Shown one piece after another: positions 47,706 to 56,514 of a stretch of 64,000 nucleotides of DNA. Each line of letters opens with the position of its first letter. Positions within the stretch are counted from its first letter, which is position 1. A model generated the notes under the pieces. It was not told the DNA's origin, made no database searches, and worked only from the letters and a program-made list of their open reading frames with translations. Made by a program: the position numbers and the translations under genes. Origin of the DNA: Deinococcus sp. Arct2-2 (GTDB lineage: Bacteria > Deinococcota > Deinococci > Deinococcales > Deinococcaceae); NCBI RefSeq assembly GCF_004801315.1, contig NZ_SSNW01000012.1, forward strand, positions 41,063 through 105,062. Reading direction: 5' to 3'.

Positions 47706-48730
47706 TCAGCGTAAAGGTGGAGCCGAGCAGGGCAAAGCTGGCCACAGCCAAGAGTGCCCGCGTACCCAGAGGCGTGGGCCAACCGACGCAGTCGCCCAGC
47801 GAGGCAAGCACCGCTCAAGATGACGCCAAGACACGCAGGCGAAGACAAAGCGGGTGGCGGCAGGTGAGGCTTTCCCCTGGTGCTCCTGCGTCCAGAGATC
47901 CCGCAGGATCTGCACCACATCGGCGGGCAAAAGCAGCTTGTGGTGACTGGCCTCGGTTTTGGGGGAACCGATCACGTAATTGCCCGTCTCGTCCATCACC
48001 AGGTTGTGCCGGATCGTGAGCTCTGCCCCAGCCAAGTGAACGTCTCCCCATTGCAGCGCCAGCAGTTCCCCCAGGCGCATGCCTGTCGAAATGGCCAAGT
48101 TGAACAAGGGGGAGAGCCGGTGTCCCTTCACGGCCTCCAGGAAGGCCCGGGTTTGTTCGGGTGTCCAGCAGCCCATCTCGCGGCGCACCCCCTTGGGTTT
48201 GCGCACTTCCTGAGCTGGATTTTTAGGAAGCAGATCCCAGCGCATGGCTTGGCGCAGGGCCATGCGCAAGACCCCGAGGCTGCGTCCAGCCGTATCGCTG
48301 CCCCGCTCGGTGTGCAGCTAGGTGATGAACTCCTCGATGGCGAGCACCCGCAGTTCCGTGAGGGGTTGAACGCCGAGCACTTCTTGCACCGGCTGCAGGG
48401 CGATGACGTACTTGCGGGAGGTGCCGGGGCGCAGCTCGGATTTCTTGAAGGCCAGCCAGCGAACGAGAAAGGCGTGCAGCGAGTCTGGCTGGGCTGGTTC
48501 AGGCAGCGTTTTCACCGGGGCATGGCGGGGCCTGCGCACCGATCCTTTGGGTAGGGTGCGGATCAGGGCCGCGAGGGCTTGCTCCGCTTCAGCCCGAGTC
48601 GGTCGGCTGACCGATTTGCGGCGTTGGCGGCCTGTTTCGGGGTCTTGGCCAGACCGCGCCAACTCACGGTGCGGCCCTTGAGGATGACGGGATGGACAGT
48701 GCCTTCGTTGGCTCGGCGGCGAATGGTCAT
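47706..48730 (-). pseudogene. Tyrosine recombinase (phage-type integrase), broken
   Basis: Reading from ATG 48730, MTIRRRANEGTVHPV is in one frame and QRRKSVSRPTRAEAEQALAA in another, so an early indel is present. The SAM-like core domain then reads to EEFIT, where TAG (48318-48320) interrupts; LHTERGSDTAGRSLGVLR continues in the same frame into the catalytic domain with the first Arg (GMRLGELLALQWGD) and the KTEASHHKL strand Lys. The HxxR and Tyr motifs are missing and the end reads into unrelated sequence. It is a dead remnant of an integrated element. Confidence 0.75.
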
Positions 48731-48749
48731 GCGCCATCAGTTACCACAT

Positions 48750-49868
48750 TCAGGAGCGGGGCAGGTTGCGGGCCTGCGCGACCCGGTCAGCCAGGGAAAT
48801 GGTCTCGGCGGCCAGCCGTTCGGGCGACAAGACCTGTCCGAAGCGGGCCTGCATGTCGCGGCGGAGGACAGGAGACAGCAACGCCCCCGCCTCGTAATGG
48901 CGGTAGGTCACGCTCAACAGCCTCCGGGCTTGCTCCAACCGCCCCCCGTCGGGCACCCGGTGGCGCTTGACGTGCGCGTTGTGGGCGGGATCGCTGGGCA
49001 GCAGGTTCCACAATTCGTTGATGGGCTGGGCCGAGACCGGAATGAGGTGGTCGAGCGCAAAGTGGTCGGGGTGAAGCAGCTGTGCTGTCCAGGGACACTG
49101 AAACGCCCGGCCCCCCAGCATCAGCAGTTTGACCTGATGGCGTTCCCAGGTCAGCGGCACCCGGCCTGCCGGGGACGCGGTCAGCAACGTAAACAGGTCG
49201 CCGCGAGTGACCGGCGTGTCTTGGGGCAGGCGATCGGCGAACAGGCACCACTCGTGCAGGCACAGGGCTTCGACCCACAGGGAACTTTCCTGCAAGGCCT
49301 GCCACAGATTGGCGGGAACAGTAAACGCGGTGTCCGTGGGGAGGATGCCGGGGAGGGGAACGCCATGTTGTTGACCCGCTGGCCCTGGAACAGAAAACAG
49401 AGCGTGCGGCCCCCTTCCTCCGGCATAGCGCACCGGTTGCTTGACCGCCTGAGCGATCACTTTCAACACCTGTTCCGTTTGCCGCTCCACCTCTGGGGGC
49501 AGACGCCTTCTCCCCACCCGGTAATCGGCCAGCAGGAGGGCTCCAGCGGCAGGATCGTCGTCCGTGCCGGGCAATCCTTCCCAAGCGGCCCGCAACGCTG
49601 AGAGGGCAGGCCGGAAACTCAGGTCCTGGGTGAGGCCACTAACCCGCAGGCTGCGCGCCCCCTGCAGAATCTGCATCTTCCCCACAAACGGCCAATAGTA
49701 GACCAGCCAGCGCTCGGCCACGTGGCGCAGCGGCACCACGACGTCTCCTGCGGGCAGCAGCGGATAATCCAGCACGAGGTCGTTCAGGGCCCGGATGAGG
49801 GCAAACTTGTAGGTGTTGGTTTTGGCCTCGCGGCGCAGCAGGTCGGCGAGCATGTCCCGGGCAGTCAT
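48750..49868 (-). CDS. HNH endonuclease domain protein
   Basis: The 372-residue product has an unrecognised N-terminal region and an HNH site near residues 260-310: FQCPW, then LDHLIPVS, NELWNLLPSD and NAHVKRHRVPD supply the His-Asn-His set and the surrounding pattern. It probably binds a metal and cleaves DNA. A truncated copy of its first 35 codons lies downstream of recA (62265-62373). It ends 20 bases from the broken integrase, in an accessory patch. Confidence 0.7.
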   Translation of the reverse strand: MTARDMLADLLRREAKTNTYKFALIRALNDLVLDYPLLPAGDVVVPLRHVAERWLVYYWPFVGKMQILQGARSLRVSGLTQDLSFRPALSALRAAWEGLPGTDDDPAAGALLLADYRVGRRRLPPEVERQTEQVLKVIAQAVKQPVRYAGGRGPHALFSVPGPAGQQHGVPLPGILPTDTAFTVPANLWQALQESSLWVEALCLHEWCLFADRLPQDTPVTRGDLFTLLTASPAGRVPLTWERHQVKLLMLGGRAFQCPWTAQLLHPDHFALDHLIPVSAQPINELWNLLPSDPAHNAHVKRHRVPDGGRLEQARRLLSVTYRHYEAGALLSPVLRRDMQARFGQVLSPERLAAETISLADRVAQARNLPRS

Positions 49869-49888
49869 GGGGAGAAGGAGCTTGATGC

Positions 49889-50923
49889 CTACTCGCAGGC
49901 GCGCCCGTCGCCGTCGCCGTCCAGCCCAGATCGGTACCCCGGTTGGCCGCGCAGGAGCGGCGTGACGCCCGCGGCCCTGGCAGCGGCGCAGTTGGGGTAG
50001 AAGACGCCCGGTGCGAGAGCAGGGCTGGCTGGGGCAGGAGAAACGGGTCGGGGGGAGGCAGGCACCGCAGAAGGCCCCGCGGGAGGCCGCCTGCTGGAGC
50101 CTTTCTCAGTGCTGATCGCAAAGGCACCTCCCGGCTGAACCGTCACGGTCACCGTGCCGCTCTGATCGGTGCGGTAGGTGGTGGCCCGCACCGATCTGTA
50201 CAGGCTCAACGCCGTTTCTGTCGGATGTCCGTAGGTGTTCGGCCCCACGCCGATGACCACGTTTTTCGGGCGCACCGCCGCCAGCCACGCCGCGTTGTCC
50301 CCATTGGCCGCGCCGTGGTGGATGCTCTTGTACACGTCGATGGGGCCAAAGAAAGAGGCCGGATACGTCTTGAGCCAGCCGGCCGTTTCTGCTGTTTCAC
50401 TGTCGCCCGTCATGAGGGCTTTGAAAGTGCCGTACTGCACCAGCAGGCCGGCGCTGTTGAGGTTCTGCTCTGTTTTCGGCATCCCGGCTGGGGGCGGCAG
50501 CACCGTGATTTTGACGCTGCCGAGGTTGATGACCCGTGGACTGGCCAGCAGCCCGGTGGTGCCCGCCGCCTGGACGCTGCCCACCAATTTGGCCCAAGTC
50601 TGGGTGGTGGCCGGGATGCCGTTGTTGAGGAACAGCTTGGGCTTGAAGAGCTGCACTGCCGGGATCAGCCCGGTGATGTGATCGGCATCGGCGTGGCTGG
50701 CGGCCACCAGATCCAGGCTCTTCACCCGGTACTGGGTCAGCAACTCGCGCATGCGGGGTTCACTGCGGCCTCCATCGTAGAGCACACTTTTGCCTTCAGG
50801 CGAGGTGATCAGCACGGCGTCGCCCTGACCCACGTCCAGGAAGCGGATGGTCAAGACCCCGGGGACTGCCGCTTGTGCTCCAGCCAAGCCCACACAGAGC
50901 AAGGCGCTGAAGAGCCACTTCAT
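49889..50923 (-). CDS. Secreted ComEC-like metallo-beta-lactamase fold protein with Excalibur domain
   Basis: The 344-residue protein has a signal peptide (residues 1 to about 19), then an MBL domain of the ComEC/Rec2 C-terminal type: FLDVGQGDAVLIT, HADADH (77-82), LMTGDSE and YKSIHHGAANGD. After a Pro-Ala linker (about 275-305) it ends with an Excalibur domain (FYPNCAAARAAG, LDGDGDGRACE). The ComEC domain is a candidate nuclease, so an extracellular DNase or hydrolase is inferred. Its start overlaps the DUF3006 gene. Confidence 0.82.
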   Translation of the reverse strand: MKWLFSALLCVGLAGAQAAVPGVLTIRFLDVGQGDAVLITSPEGKSVLYDGGRSEPRMRELLTQYRVKSLDLVAASHADADHITGLIPAVQLFKPKLFLNNGIPATTQTWAKLVGSVQAAGTTGLLASPRVINLGSVKITVLPPPAGMPKTEQNLNSAGLLVQYGTFKALMTGDSETAETAGWLKTYPASFFGPIDVYKSIHHGAANGDNAAWLAAVRPKNVVIGVGPNTYGHPTETALSLYRSVRATTYRTDQSGTVTVTVQPGGAFAISTEKGSSRRPPAGPSAVPASPRPVSPAPASPALAPGVFYPNCAAARAAGVTPLLRGQPGYRSGLDGDGDGRACE

Positions 50924-51195
50924 AGCTTCACGTCGCCTTTGACGGGCTGATTCAGGGCGTTCAGGTCATGCTGGGCTTGCTGCTGACGCTGGGCTGTGGC
51001 TGCGTCGTCCCCTTCAATGTGCAGAGTTCCGCCCTCAACGGTCAATTGCAGCACGTCCCCTTGCTTGACCCCCTTGGGCAACGAGGCGCGCCCCAGATCC
51101 ACGGTGGTGCCGTCCGGGAGTTCCACGCGGGCGACACTGCCTTCCAGGGCATCAACAGTCACCACATCCGTGAGAGGGGAATCGTGGTCAGGCAT
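50920..51195 (-). CDS. DUF3006 family protein
   Basis: The 91-residue protein has the DUF3006 beta pattern: VDALEGSVARVELPDGTTVDL then LPKGVKQGDVLQL. Genes of this family often lie directly before ComEC-like MBL genes, as here with an ATGA overlap. It is cytoplasmic and its role is unknown. Confidence 0.75.
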   Translation of the reverse strand: MPDHDSPLTDVVTVDALEGSVARVELPDGTTVDLGRASLPKGVKQGDVLQLTVEGGTLHIEGDDAATAQRQQQAQHDLNALNQPVKGDVKL

Positions 51196-51376
51196 GGTTC
51201 ACCCTAGCGCGGCCCTGGAAGGTCGTGACCACACCGGCCCAGGAGAGGGCTTTGACGAACCCCTCCCGTGGTAAGGCCCGCACCACGTCGCTGTACCCGG
51301 CTCCGGTGCCCTCCGCGTTGGTGCCTTGACGGCTGTGCACGTCCAGAATGTTCCAGGTGTTCGGGGCGGAGCACAC
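51188..51376 (-). CDS. Short unknown protein or C-terminal gene fragment
   Basis: The 62-residue frame reads PNTWNILDVHSRQGTNAEG and VKALSWAGVVTTFQGRARV, which looks protein-like but matches no family I know. Its stop overlaps the DUF3006 start by 8 bases. The missing N-terminal part suggests a fragment. Confidence 0.3.
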   Translation of the reverse strand: MCSAPNTWNILDVHSRQGTNAEGTGAGYSDVVRALPREGFVKALSWAGVVTTFQGRARVNHA

Positions 51377-51395
51377 CTAAGCCAGCAGGAAGCTC

Positions 51396-51665
51396 TTGGC
51401 TGCCCATGCCCCAGCGAATGATCCCAATGCGGCGGGCCAGTGGATTCGGCGCTTGGTGCGCCGCCAGCAACCGGTACGGGCCTTTGAGTCCTGCGGCTTC
51501 ACTTGGGTTGACGTCGATGACGTGGCCGAAGCCACGGTGCGGGCGGCGGAAAAAGACGGCAATGAGGGCGAACAGACAGTTGATTGGCCGGTGGGAGACG
51601 TGATGGTGCTGGGACGGGGGGCCTGGCGCGTTCAGGGGGCCGAATGGAAACGGGTGAATCCATGA
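51396..51665 (+). pseudogene. Possible SDR/epimerase fragment
   Basis: The plus-strand frame contains FTWVDVDDVAEATVRAAE, a pattern seen in the middle of NAD(P)-dependent epimerases, but there is no Rossmann start or catalytic Tyr-Lys. It is convergent with the 51188 fragment. It is probably a remnant. Confidence 0.35.
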
Positions 51666-51684
51666 GCCCCCCCTGAAGGTGGCC

Positions 51685-51714
51685 TTGACCAGACTCGGAA
51701 GACTATCTCATACT
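51685..51714 (+). promoter_or_regulatory. Promoter of the secreted protein gene at 51758
   Basis: TTGACC (51685-51690) and CATACT (51709-51714) are separated by 18 bases. A GGAGG site follows before the ATG. Confidence 0.5.
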
Positions 51715-51757
51715 GAACAGACACGCAGACCACAGTTCACACGCCCTGGAGGCCCCC

Positions 51758-52231
51758 ATGAACCGCCTGACCACGTTGCTCAGTCTCAGTGCCCTCCTGA
51801 CCTTCAGCACGGCCCTGGCCGATCACCAGCTGCACAACCTCAAGAACTTCCGGAGCGTGTGCGTCAACACCTTTGTCGAGATCAAGGACACCGAAGACGA
51901 AGACGCGGCAGAACTGATCTACAACGCCATCGCGGATCAGCTCGAAGAAGCGGGCATTGTGGTCGCCGACTCGCCCTGCCAGGCCAACGGCACCACCGCC
52001 AAGCGGCAGGTCAACTTGCTCTACAGCTTTACCAGCACCTCCAGTGGCGGCGCGTACTTCGGCACCCTCGAAGGCTGGCTGCAACAAGACGGTCCGTACA
52101 CCAGTCCCGTGATCTGGAACGACTTCATCTACGGATCCACCGGCAAGACCGAGTCGCTGGACGCGCTCGCCGAAGACCTGGCAGCTGAACTCACCGACAG
52201 CTTTCTTGACAGCTGGGACGAGAACCACTGA
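51758..52231 (+). CDS. Secreted acidic protein of unknown function
   Basis: The 157-residue product has a signal peptide (about residues 1-21, ALA-D). The mature part is acidic, with two cysteines (SVCVNTF and SPCQANG) and a C-terminal helix rich in Asp/Glu (DALAEDLAAELTDSFLDSW). No family is recognised. It has its own promoter and a GGAGG ribosome site, so expression is likely. Confidence 0.65.
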   Translation: MNRLTTLLSLSALLTFSTALADHQLHNLKNFRSVCVNTFVEIKDTEDEDAAELIYNAIADQLEEAGIVVADSPCQANGTTAKRQVNLLYSFTSTSSGGAYFGTLEGWLQQDGPYTSPVIWNDFIYGSTGKTESLDALAEDLAAELTDSFLDSWDENH

Positions 52232-52579
52232 GACCCGGACTCACCCGCCGCCCAGCAGATGCAGGCGGGGGCGCTGACCGTCCCCGAACCCCCTCAGGCC
52301 TCTGCTGGCCCGTCCGGAAGTACGAGACGTCCGCCCGGCCCGGTACTCTCCTCAAAGCCGCAGCGCCGCCCGCAGGTCGGTGTCCCTGGTGTCCAGACAA
52401 AACCGCACGGGAAACACTTAGGTCTCCTGAAACTACGCCGCGATCACCTGCCATACCGTCGCGACTGAATTCCATGGTTAAGTCGTGCTGGCCGACAGGC
52501 CAGGTGACTTCCGCAGCTCTCGCCCTCAGGAGGGGAGCTGATGTTCCCACTGGGTGAGGAACGGCAGATCACCGGGGTG
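52232..52579. other. Convergent gap, no gene seen
   Basis: It lies between the plus-strand gene ending at 52231 and the minus-strand gene ending at 52580. I see no clear terminator or coding frame. Confidence 0.3.
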
Positions 52580-53503
52580 TCAATGGGCTTTGGAACGGTC
52601 TGCTACCCGCGGAATGCCCAGCTGATGGAGGATCTCCAAGGCCAGTTCAAACCGGCAGGTCTTGAGGGGGTCGACCACCTGACTGATCTGAAGATGCCCC
52701 ACCGCACTCAACAGTCCGACCGCATCTGCACGAGAGAGCCCGGCTTCGGCTTGGAGAAACGCACTCATGTGTTTGGTGGCCAGGACAGCGGCCTCGTCGA
52801 GGGTCAGCGCGCTGGCGATGGTGTACAGGTGCGTGGCCGTTTGAAGCATCGGCAAGGGCCAGCGACACTGGGGGATCACCCGCACGCGCACCGTGACCCG
52901 CCCAGCAACCTCCAACCCACAGACACTCACCTCACCGTCCCCCATCGCCGCGTGGAGGTCCCCCATCGCCAGGAGGGCACCTTCGACTTCGACGGGCAGG
53001 AGCAGCGTCGTTCCGGCCTGAATCAAGCGGGTGTCCATGTTGCCCCCGTGGCGGCCGGGCGTGCCATTGGACACCGCCTCTCCGGCGGGCGCCGTGCCGA
53101 TCACCCCGATCATGGGCTGAACAGGAACCTGGACGCTGCCCATCGTCACCTGTCCACCCTGTACGGGATAGACCCGCACCGTGTTCTCCTGCAGGGTGTC
53201 ACCCTCGACCCCCAAGCCGGGCCCCGTGACCATGACGGCCTGAGCCCCGATCTCGATGCGGAGGATGTCCACTGCCAGCGCGTCCCCGGGCTGGGCACCA
53301 GTGACAAAGACGGGACCGGTGGCCGGGTTGACGCGGGTCCAGTCCAAGGCCACGAAATCCGCTTCAGCACTCTGAATCTGGTCTTCAAAACAGTCCCGGG
53401 TCGGAAAGGTCAGCAGGCTGCCGTCTGGCACGGAAACCACCGGGGCGTGGGAACGGCTCATGGCGTAGATCAGGGGTTCAGCGGGCACGACAATAGGGGT
53501 CAT
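52580..53503 (-). CDS. Acetamidase/formamidase family protein
   Basis: The 307-residue product has FmdA/AmdA family blocks: NPATGPVFVTGAQPGDALAV, QPMIGVIGTAP, PGRHGGNMDTRLIQAGTTL, VEGALLAMGDLHAAMGDGE and a C-terminal LQISQVVDPLKTCR. Members hydrolyse short amides to acid and ammonia in the cytoplasm. No transporter or nitrogen gene is adjacent, so the physiological substrate is open. Confidence 0.88.
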   Translation of the reverse strand: MTPIVVPAEPLIYAMSRSHAPVVSVPDGSLLTFPTRDCFEDQIQSAEADFVALDWTRVNPATGPVFVTGAQPGDALAVDILRIEIGAQAVMVTGPGLGVEGDTLQENTVRVYPVQGGQVTMGSVQVPVQPMIGVIGTAPAGEAVSNGTPGRHGGNMDTRLIQAGTTLLLPVEVEGALLAMGDLHAAMGDGEVSVCGLEVAGRVTVRVRVIPQCRWPLPMLQTATHLYTIASALTLDEAAVLATKHMSAFLQAEAGLSRADAVGLLSAVGHLQISQVVDPLKTCRFELALEILHQLGIPRVADRSKAH

Positions 53504-53922
53504 TTGGGCTCCAAACCGGTCTCCCGGCCATCAAGGAAGAGAAGGGTCAGCAGGAAATGCGGCACCATAACGGTCAACCCAGCGGACGGAGGCTGACCCT
53601 TGGCCGTGGCGCTCCTGGGACAGTCCATGACCAGCGCGGCCAAGCGTCGGCACCCCCATCATGAGCTCCGGGCCCGGGCGCTGCCGTCCGGCAGCGGTAC
53701 CAAACCCACCATGTCCCCAGCATTCGCCTGCCCCTCTCCACTGAGGGAGACGGTGTGCCCGCGTGAGCCCAGGCTGGAGCCGGCGGAGAAGTGCCTCCAT
53801 CCCCACAGAGAACATTCCCACTTATCACCAGCACCCCTCCCCCTCAGTTCGCGGCTTGGAACACATTGATATTCAGTCCTCGAGGCCACCATCAACAGTG
53901 ACGCAGAGCCTGTCGGAAAGGT
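53504..53922. other. Gap before the winged-helix gene, no gene seen
   Basis: Several overlapping open frames exist on both strands but none has a domain, a ribosome site or consistent codon bias. Confidence 0.35.
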
Positions 53923-54180
53923 TCAGTCCAGATGTTGCCACATCACCAGTGTAGATCGGCCGGCGGAGGTGAGTGCGTAGGCCACCACAGCACGTTCCGT
54001 CCCACTTTCGCGTTCAATCAGCCGGAGCGTTTCAAGGTCTTTGAGCAGCACTACGCTCAGGCGCCGCCCCTGCAAGGTGTAATACGGACCGCGGTCACCT
54101 CGGCGATGCAGCAGAAGCGGAGCGCCTTCCTGAAGGGCACTCAGCACGCGGATGTGCGGCGCAGTCAGCTCCAGAGGCAT
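53923..54180 (-). CDS. Small winged-helix-like protein next to parA
   Basis: The ATG at 54180 gives 85 residues (an earlier in-frame ATG at 54201 adds seven). LTAPHIRVLSALQEG, LSVVLLKDLETLRLIERES and VVAYALTSAGRSTLV fit a MarR/PadR-like winged helix. It is divergent from parA, with the 18-bp palindrome at 54356 between them, so plasmid regulation is possible. Confidence 0.5.
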   Translation of the reverse strand: MPLELTAPHIRVLSALQEGAPLLLHRRGDRGPYYTLQGRRLSVVLLKDLETLRLIERESGTERAVVAYALTSAGRSTLVMWQHLD

Positions 54181-54355
54181 GGCCCAAGCGTACCGCATCA
54201 ATCCACTGCGGCGCGAGCCTGTCGGTGGTGCGGCATGCTCTGGGTGACCCGCCGTAGACCAATTCAGATCCTCTGCTGAACTGGGCTTGAGTTGTCCCTG
54301 CTGGGTGCCACTGGCGGCTTATACCTGGGTTGCTCTGCCTCGTTCAACTCCCGCT

Positions 54356-54373
54356 ACACATAACGTTATGTGT
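54356..54373. promoter_or_regulatory. 18-bp palindrome before parAB
   Basis: ACACATAACGTTATGTGT is a perfect 18-bp palindrome 22 bases before the parA ATG. TAAGCT (54382-54387) is a likely -10, so the palindrome would cover the -35 region. It is a candidate operator for ParA/ParB autoregulation or the partition site. Confidence 0.6.
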
Positions 54374-54395
54374 GACTCCGCTAAGCTAAGGGCAC

Positions 54396-55184
54396 ATGAC
54401 CACCTACACCTTTTTCAATCACGCGGGCGGAGTGGGCAAGACCTCCGCCACACGTGACTTCGGCTACGAGCTGGCCTCCCGGGGGCACCGGGTGCTGCTG
54501 GTCGACTTTGATCCTCAGGGCAACCTGACCTCTTTTCTGGGGGCCGACAAATGGGGGCTCAAGCAGGAGGCCACCCTCTTGGCCGCCCTGCTGGAAGACG
54601 ATCCCAACGCGGTTCAGTCCCGGCTGCCGTCCACGGTGGAGGTACATGGACTCTCGCTCTATCCCGCCACCATTGACCTGGCCATCGCCGAGGCCCAGCT
54701 GCTGGTCAAGATCGGCCGGGAACGCCGACTCAGCAATATCCTCGCGCACCTGCCTCAGGCTTACGACTATGTGCTGATCGACTCACCGCCCAGCCTCGGA
54801 ACCCTGACCGTGAACGCCCTGGTGGCCGCCGACGCGGTGATCACGCCCGTCGCCACCCGCTTCAAGGCCATTGACGGCCTGCCGGGACTCACCCGGATGG
54901 TTCAGGAGTTGCAGTGGGTCAAGCCGAGCCTGGGCTTTGCCGCCTTCCTGCCCACCATGTACGACCAGCGCAACCGGCATGATTCTGACGTCCTGGCAAT
55001 GATCCGGGAGCAGCTCGCCCCGCTCGCGCCCGTCCTGCCCCCGGTACGCTACCGCGCCGCCGACCACAACGACGCCAGCATGAGCGGCCAGCCGGTCCAG
55101 GTCTACAAGCCAGGCAGTGAAGCGGCGCGGGACATGGCGATGGTGGTGACCGCCTTTCTGGCCCTGGAAGGGCAGCCCGCATGA
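54396..55184 (+). CDS. parA: Plasmid partition ATPase ParA
   Basis: The 262-residue protein has the deviant Walker A HAGGVGKTSATRD (9-21), Walker A' LLVDFDPQGN (34-43) and Walker B YDYVLIDSPPSLG. It lacks the N-terminal DNA-binding domain of type Ia ParA, so it is a small type Ib/Soj-like form. It segregates the replicon with ParB. Its stop overlaps parB (ATGA). Confidence 0.92.
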   Translation: MTTYTFFNHAGGVGKTSATRDFGYELASRGHRVLLVDFDPQGNLTSFLGADKWGLKQEATLLAALLEDDPNAVQSRLPSTVEVHGLSLYPATIDLAIAEAQLLVKIGRERRLSNILAHLPQAYDYVLIDSPPSLGTLTVNALVAADAVITPVATRFKAIDGLPGLTRMVQELQWVKPSLGFAAFLPTMYDQRNRHDSDVLAMIREQLAPLAPVLPPVRYRAADHNDASMSGQPVQVYKPGSEAARDMAMVVTAFLALEGQPA

Positions 55185-56158
55185 GCACCAAGAAGGAGCG
55201 GCCCCGCCTTCAGATGGGGCCCTTGACCGGATCCACGGGCCCCGGAACCCTGATGGCCGGGTTCACCAGTCCGCCCGTGCCCGAAGCGCAGACGGACCTG
55301 CCCCTCAGTGCCATCCGGCCGCGTCCCCAGCAACCCCGGCGCTCCTTTGCCGCTGATCCGCTGGCCCGGCTGACGGACAGCATCCGGAGCCACGGCATCC
55401 TGCAGCCGCTCTCGGTCCACCAGACGGAGAGCGGGTACGACCTGATTTCCGGAGAACGGCGCCTGCGGGCGGCCCGGGCAGCGGGCCTGACCAGCGTGCC
55501 GGTCAAGGTATTCTCAGGGCTGACGGACCGTCAGGTGCAGCAGCTGTCGGCGGTGGAGAACCTGCAGCGAGAGGACCTGAATCCGGTGGACGAGGCGGAC
55601 GCCGTTCTGGACATTCTGGCGGCGGAGCTGGACATCCCGAAAGGGGAGCTCACGCCCCGGCTGGAGCGCTGGAAGTCGATGCGCATGCGGGATCCGGCGC
55701 TGGGCCGGGCCACTGAAGACGAACGCCAGGCCATCGTTCGTCTAGAGGCGCTCTTCCGGGGGTTGTCCCGGGGCGAGTGGACTTCGTTCGTCGCCAACCG
55801 CCTGCCGGTGCTGCGCTTGCCCGAGGCCCTGCTGGAAGCCGTGCGGGAGGGGCGTCTGGAGTACACCAAGGCCATCGCACTCAAACGGGCACCTGAGGGT
55901 CTCCGGGAGGCTTTGCTGGCGGAGGCTGGCGACCTCTCCGTGCAGCAGCTTCGCCAACGGATTCAGGACGCCAGCCGCACCGTCAGCGCACACGACGAGT
56001 TGGACACCGCTCTTGAGACCTTTCAGCGCCTGATTTCAAAAGAGCGTCTTGCCACGCTGTCCCCCCAGACGCACGCGAAACTACTTGGTCTGATCAAGCA
56101 GGCCGTCACGGTCGTGGGAGAGTCGTCCCGCTCCTCCTCTCCAGGGCGGGCGCAGTGA
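55181..56158 (+). CDS. parB: Partition protein ParB
   Basis: The 325-residue protein has the ParB/Srx N-terminal fold: LSAIRPRPQQPRRSF, IRSHGILQPLSV and box II GERRLRAA (91-98, CTP binding in this family), then VENLQREDLNPVDEA and a helical DNA-binding middle (LEYTKAIALKRAPE). It should bind the replicon's centromere, possibly the palindrome at 54356. Confidence 0.9.
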   Translation: MSTKKERPRLQMGPLTGSTGPGTLMAGFTSPPVPEAQTDLPLSAIRPRPQQPRRSFAADPLARLTDSIRSHGILQPLSVHQTESGYDLISGERRLRAARAAGLTSVPVKVFSGLTDRQVQQLSAVENLQREDLNPVDEADAVLDILAAELDIPKGELTPRLERWKSMRMRDPALGRATEDERQAIVRLEALFRGLSRGEWTSFVANRLPVLRLPEALLEAVREGRLEYTKAIALKRAPEGLREALLAEAGDLSVQQLRQRIQDASRTVSAHDELDTALETFQRLISKERLATLSPQTHAKLLGLIKQAVTVVGESSRSSSPGRAQ

Positions 56159-56514
56159 CCCTCACAGGTCACCGCAAAGTTCCTCTCCAGTCGCCTGGCC
56201 GTTCCCGCGTAGTTTCTGCTGCGCTGCCGGACAATGGGCCGGTGAATCGGTCGGCCGCAGAGACGTTGTGTCCCGGCGGACGAGAGTTGAGCGTCGCCGG
56301 AACAGCAGAGGCCTGGGCACCAAAAAACCAGGAGGGGCCTCACTTCCCAGGCTCTTTCCTGCCACACTCTGGACATGTGGGTACCCTGCTGCTCCGCGCC
56401 GCCTCAAGGCTGGCCCAGTCCAGGTGCGGCCAGCACCGAGATCCAGTCGGGAAACGGAGCTGACCTGACCTCTGCTCCCCTGTCCTTGATTCTCTTGCTC
56501 CGGGCGTTCCCCCA
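56159..56514. other. Gap between parB and the nucleotidyltransferase pair
   Basis: No gene is supported. An imperfect hairpin (AGGCCTGG...CCAGGAGGGGCCT, about 56309-56340) could end the parAB transcript. Confidence 0.35.
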
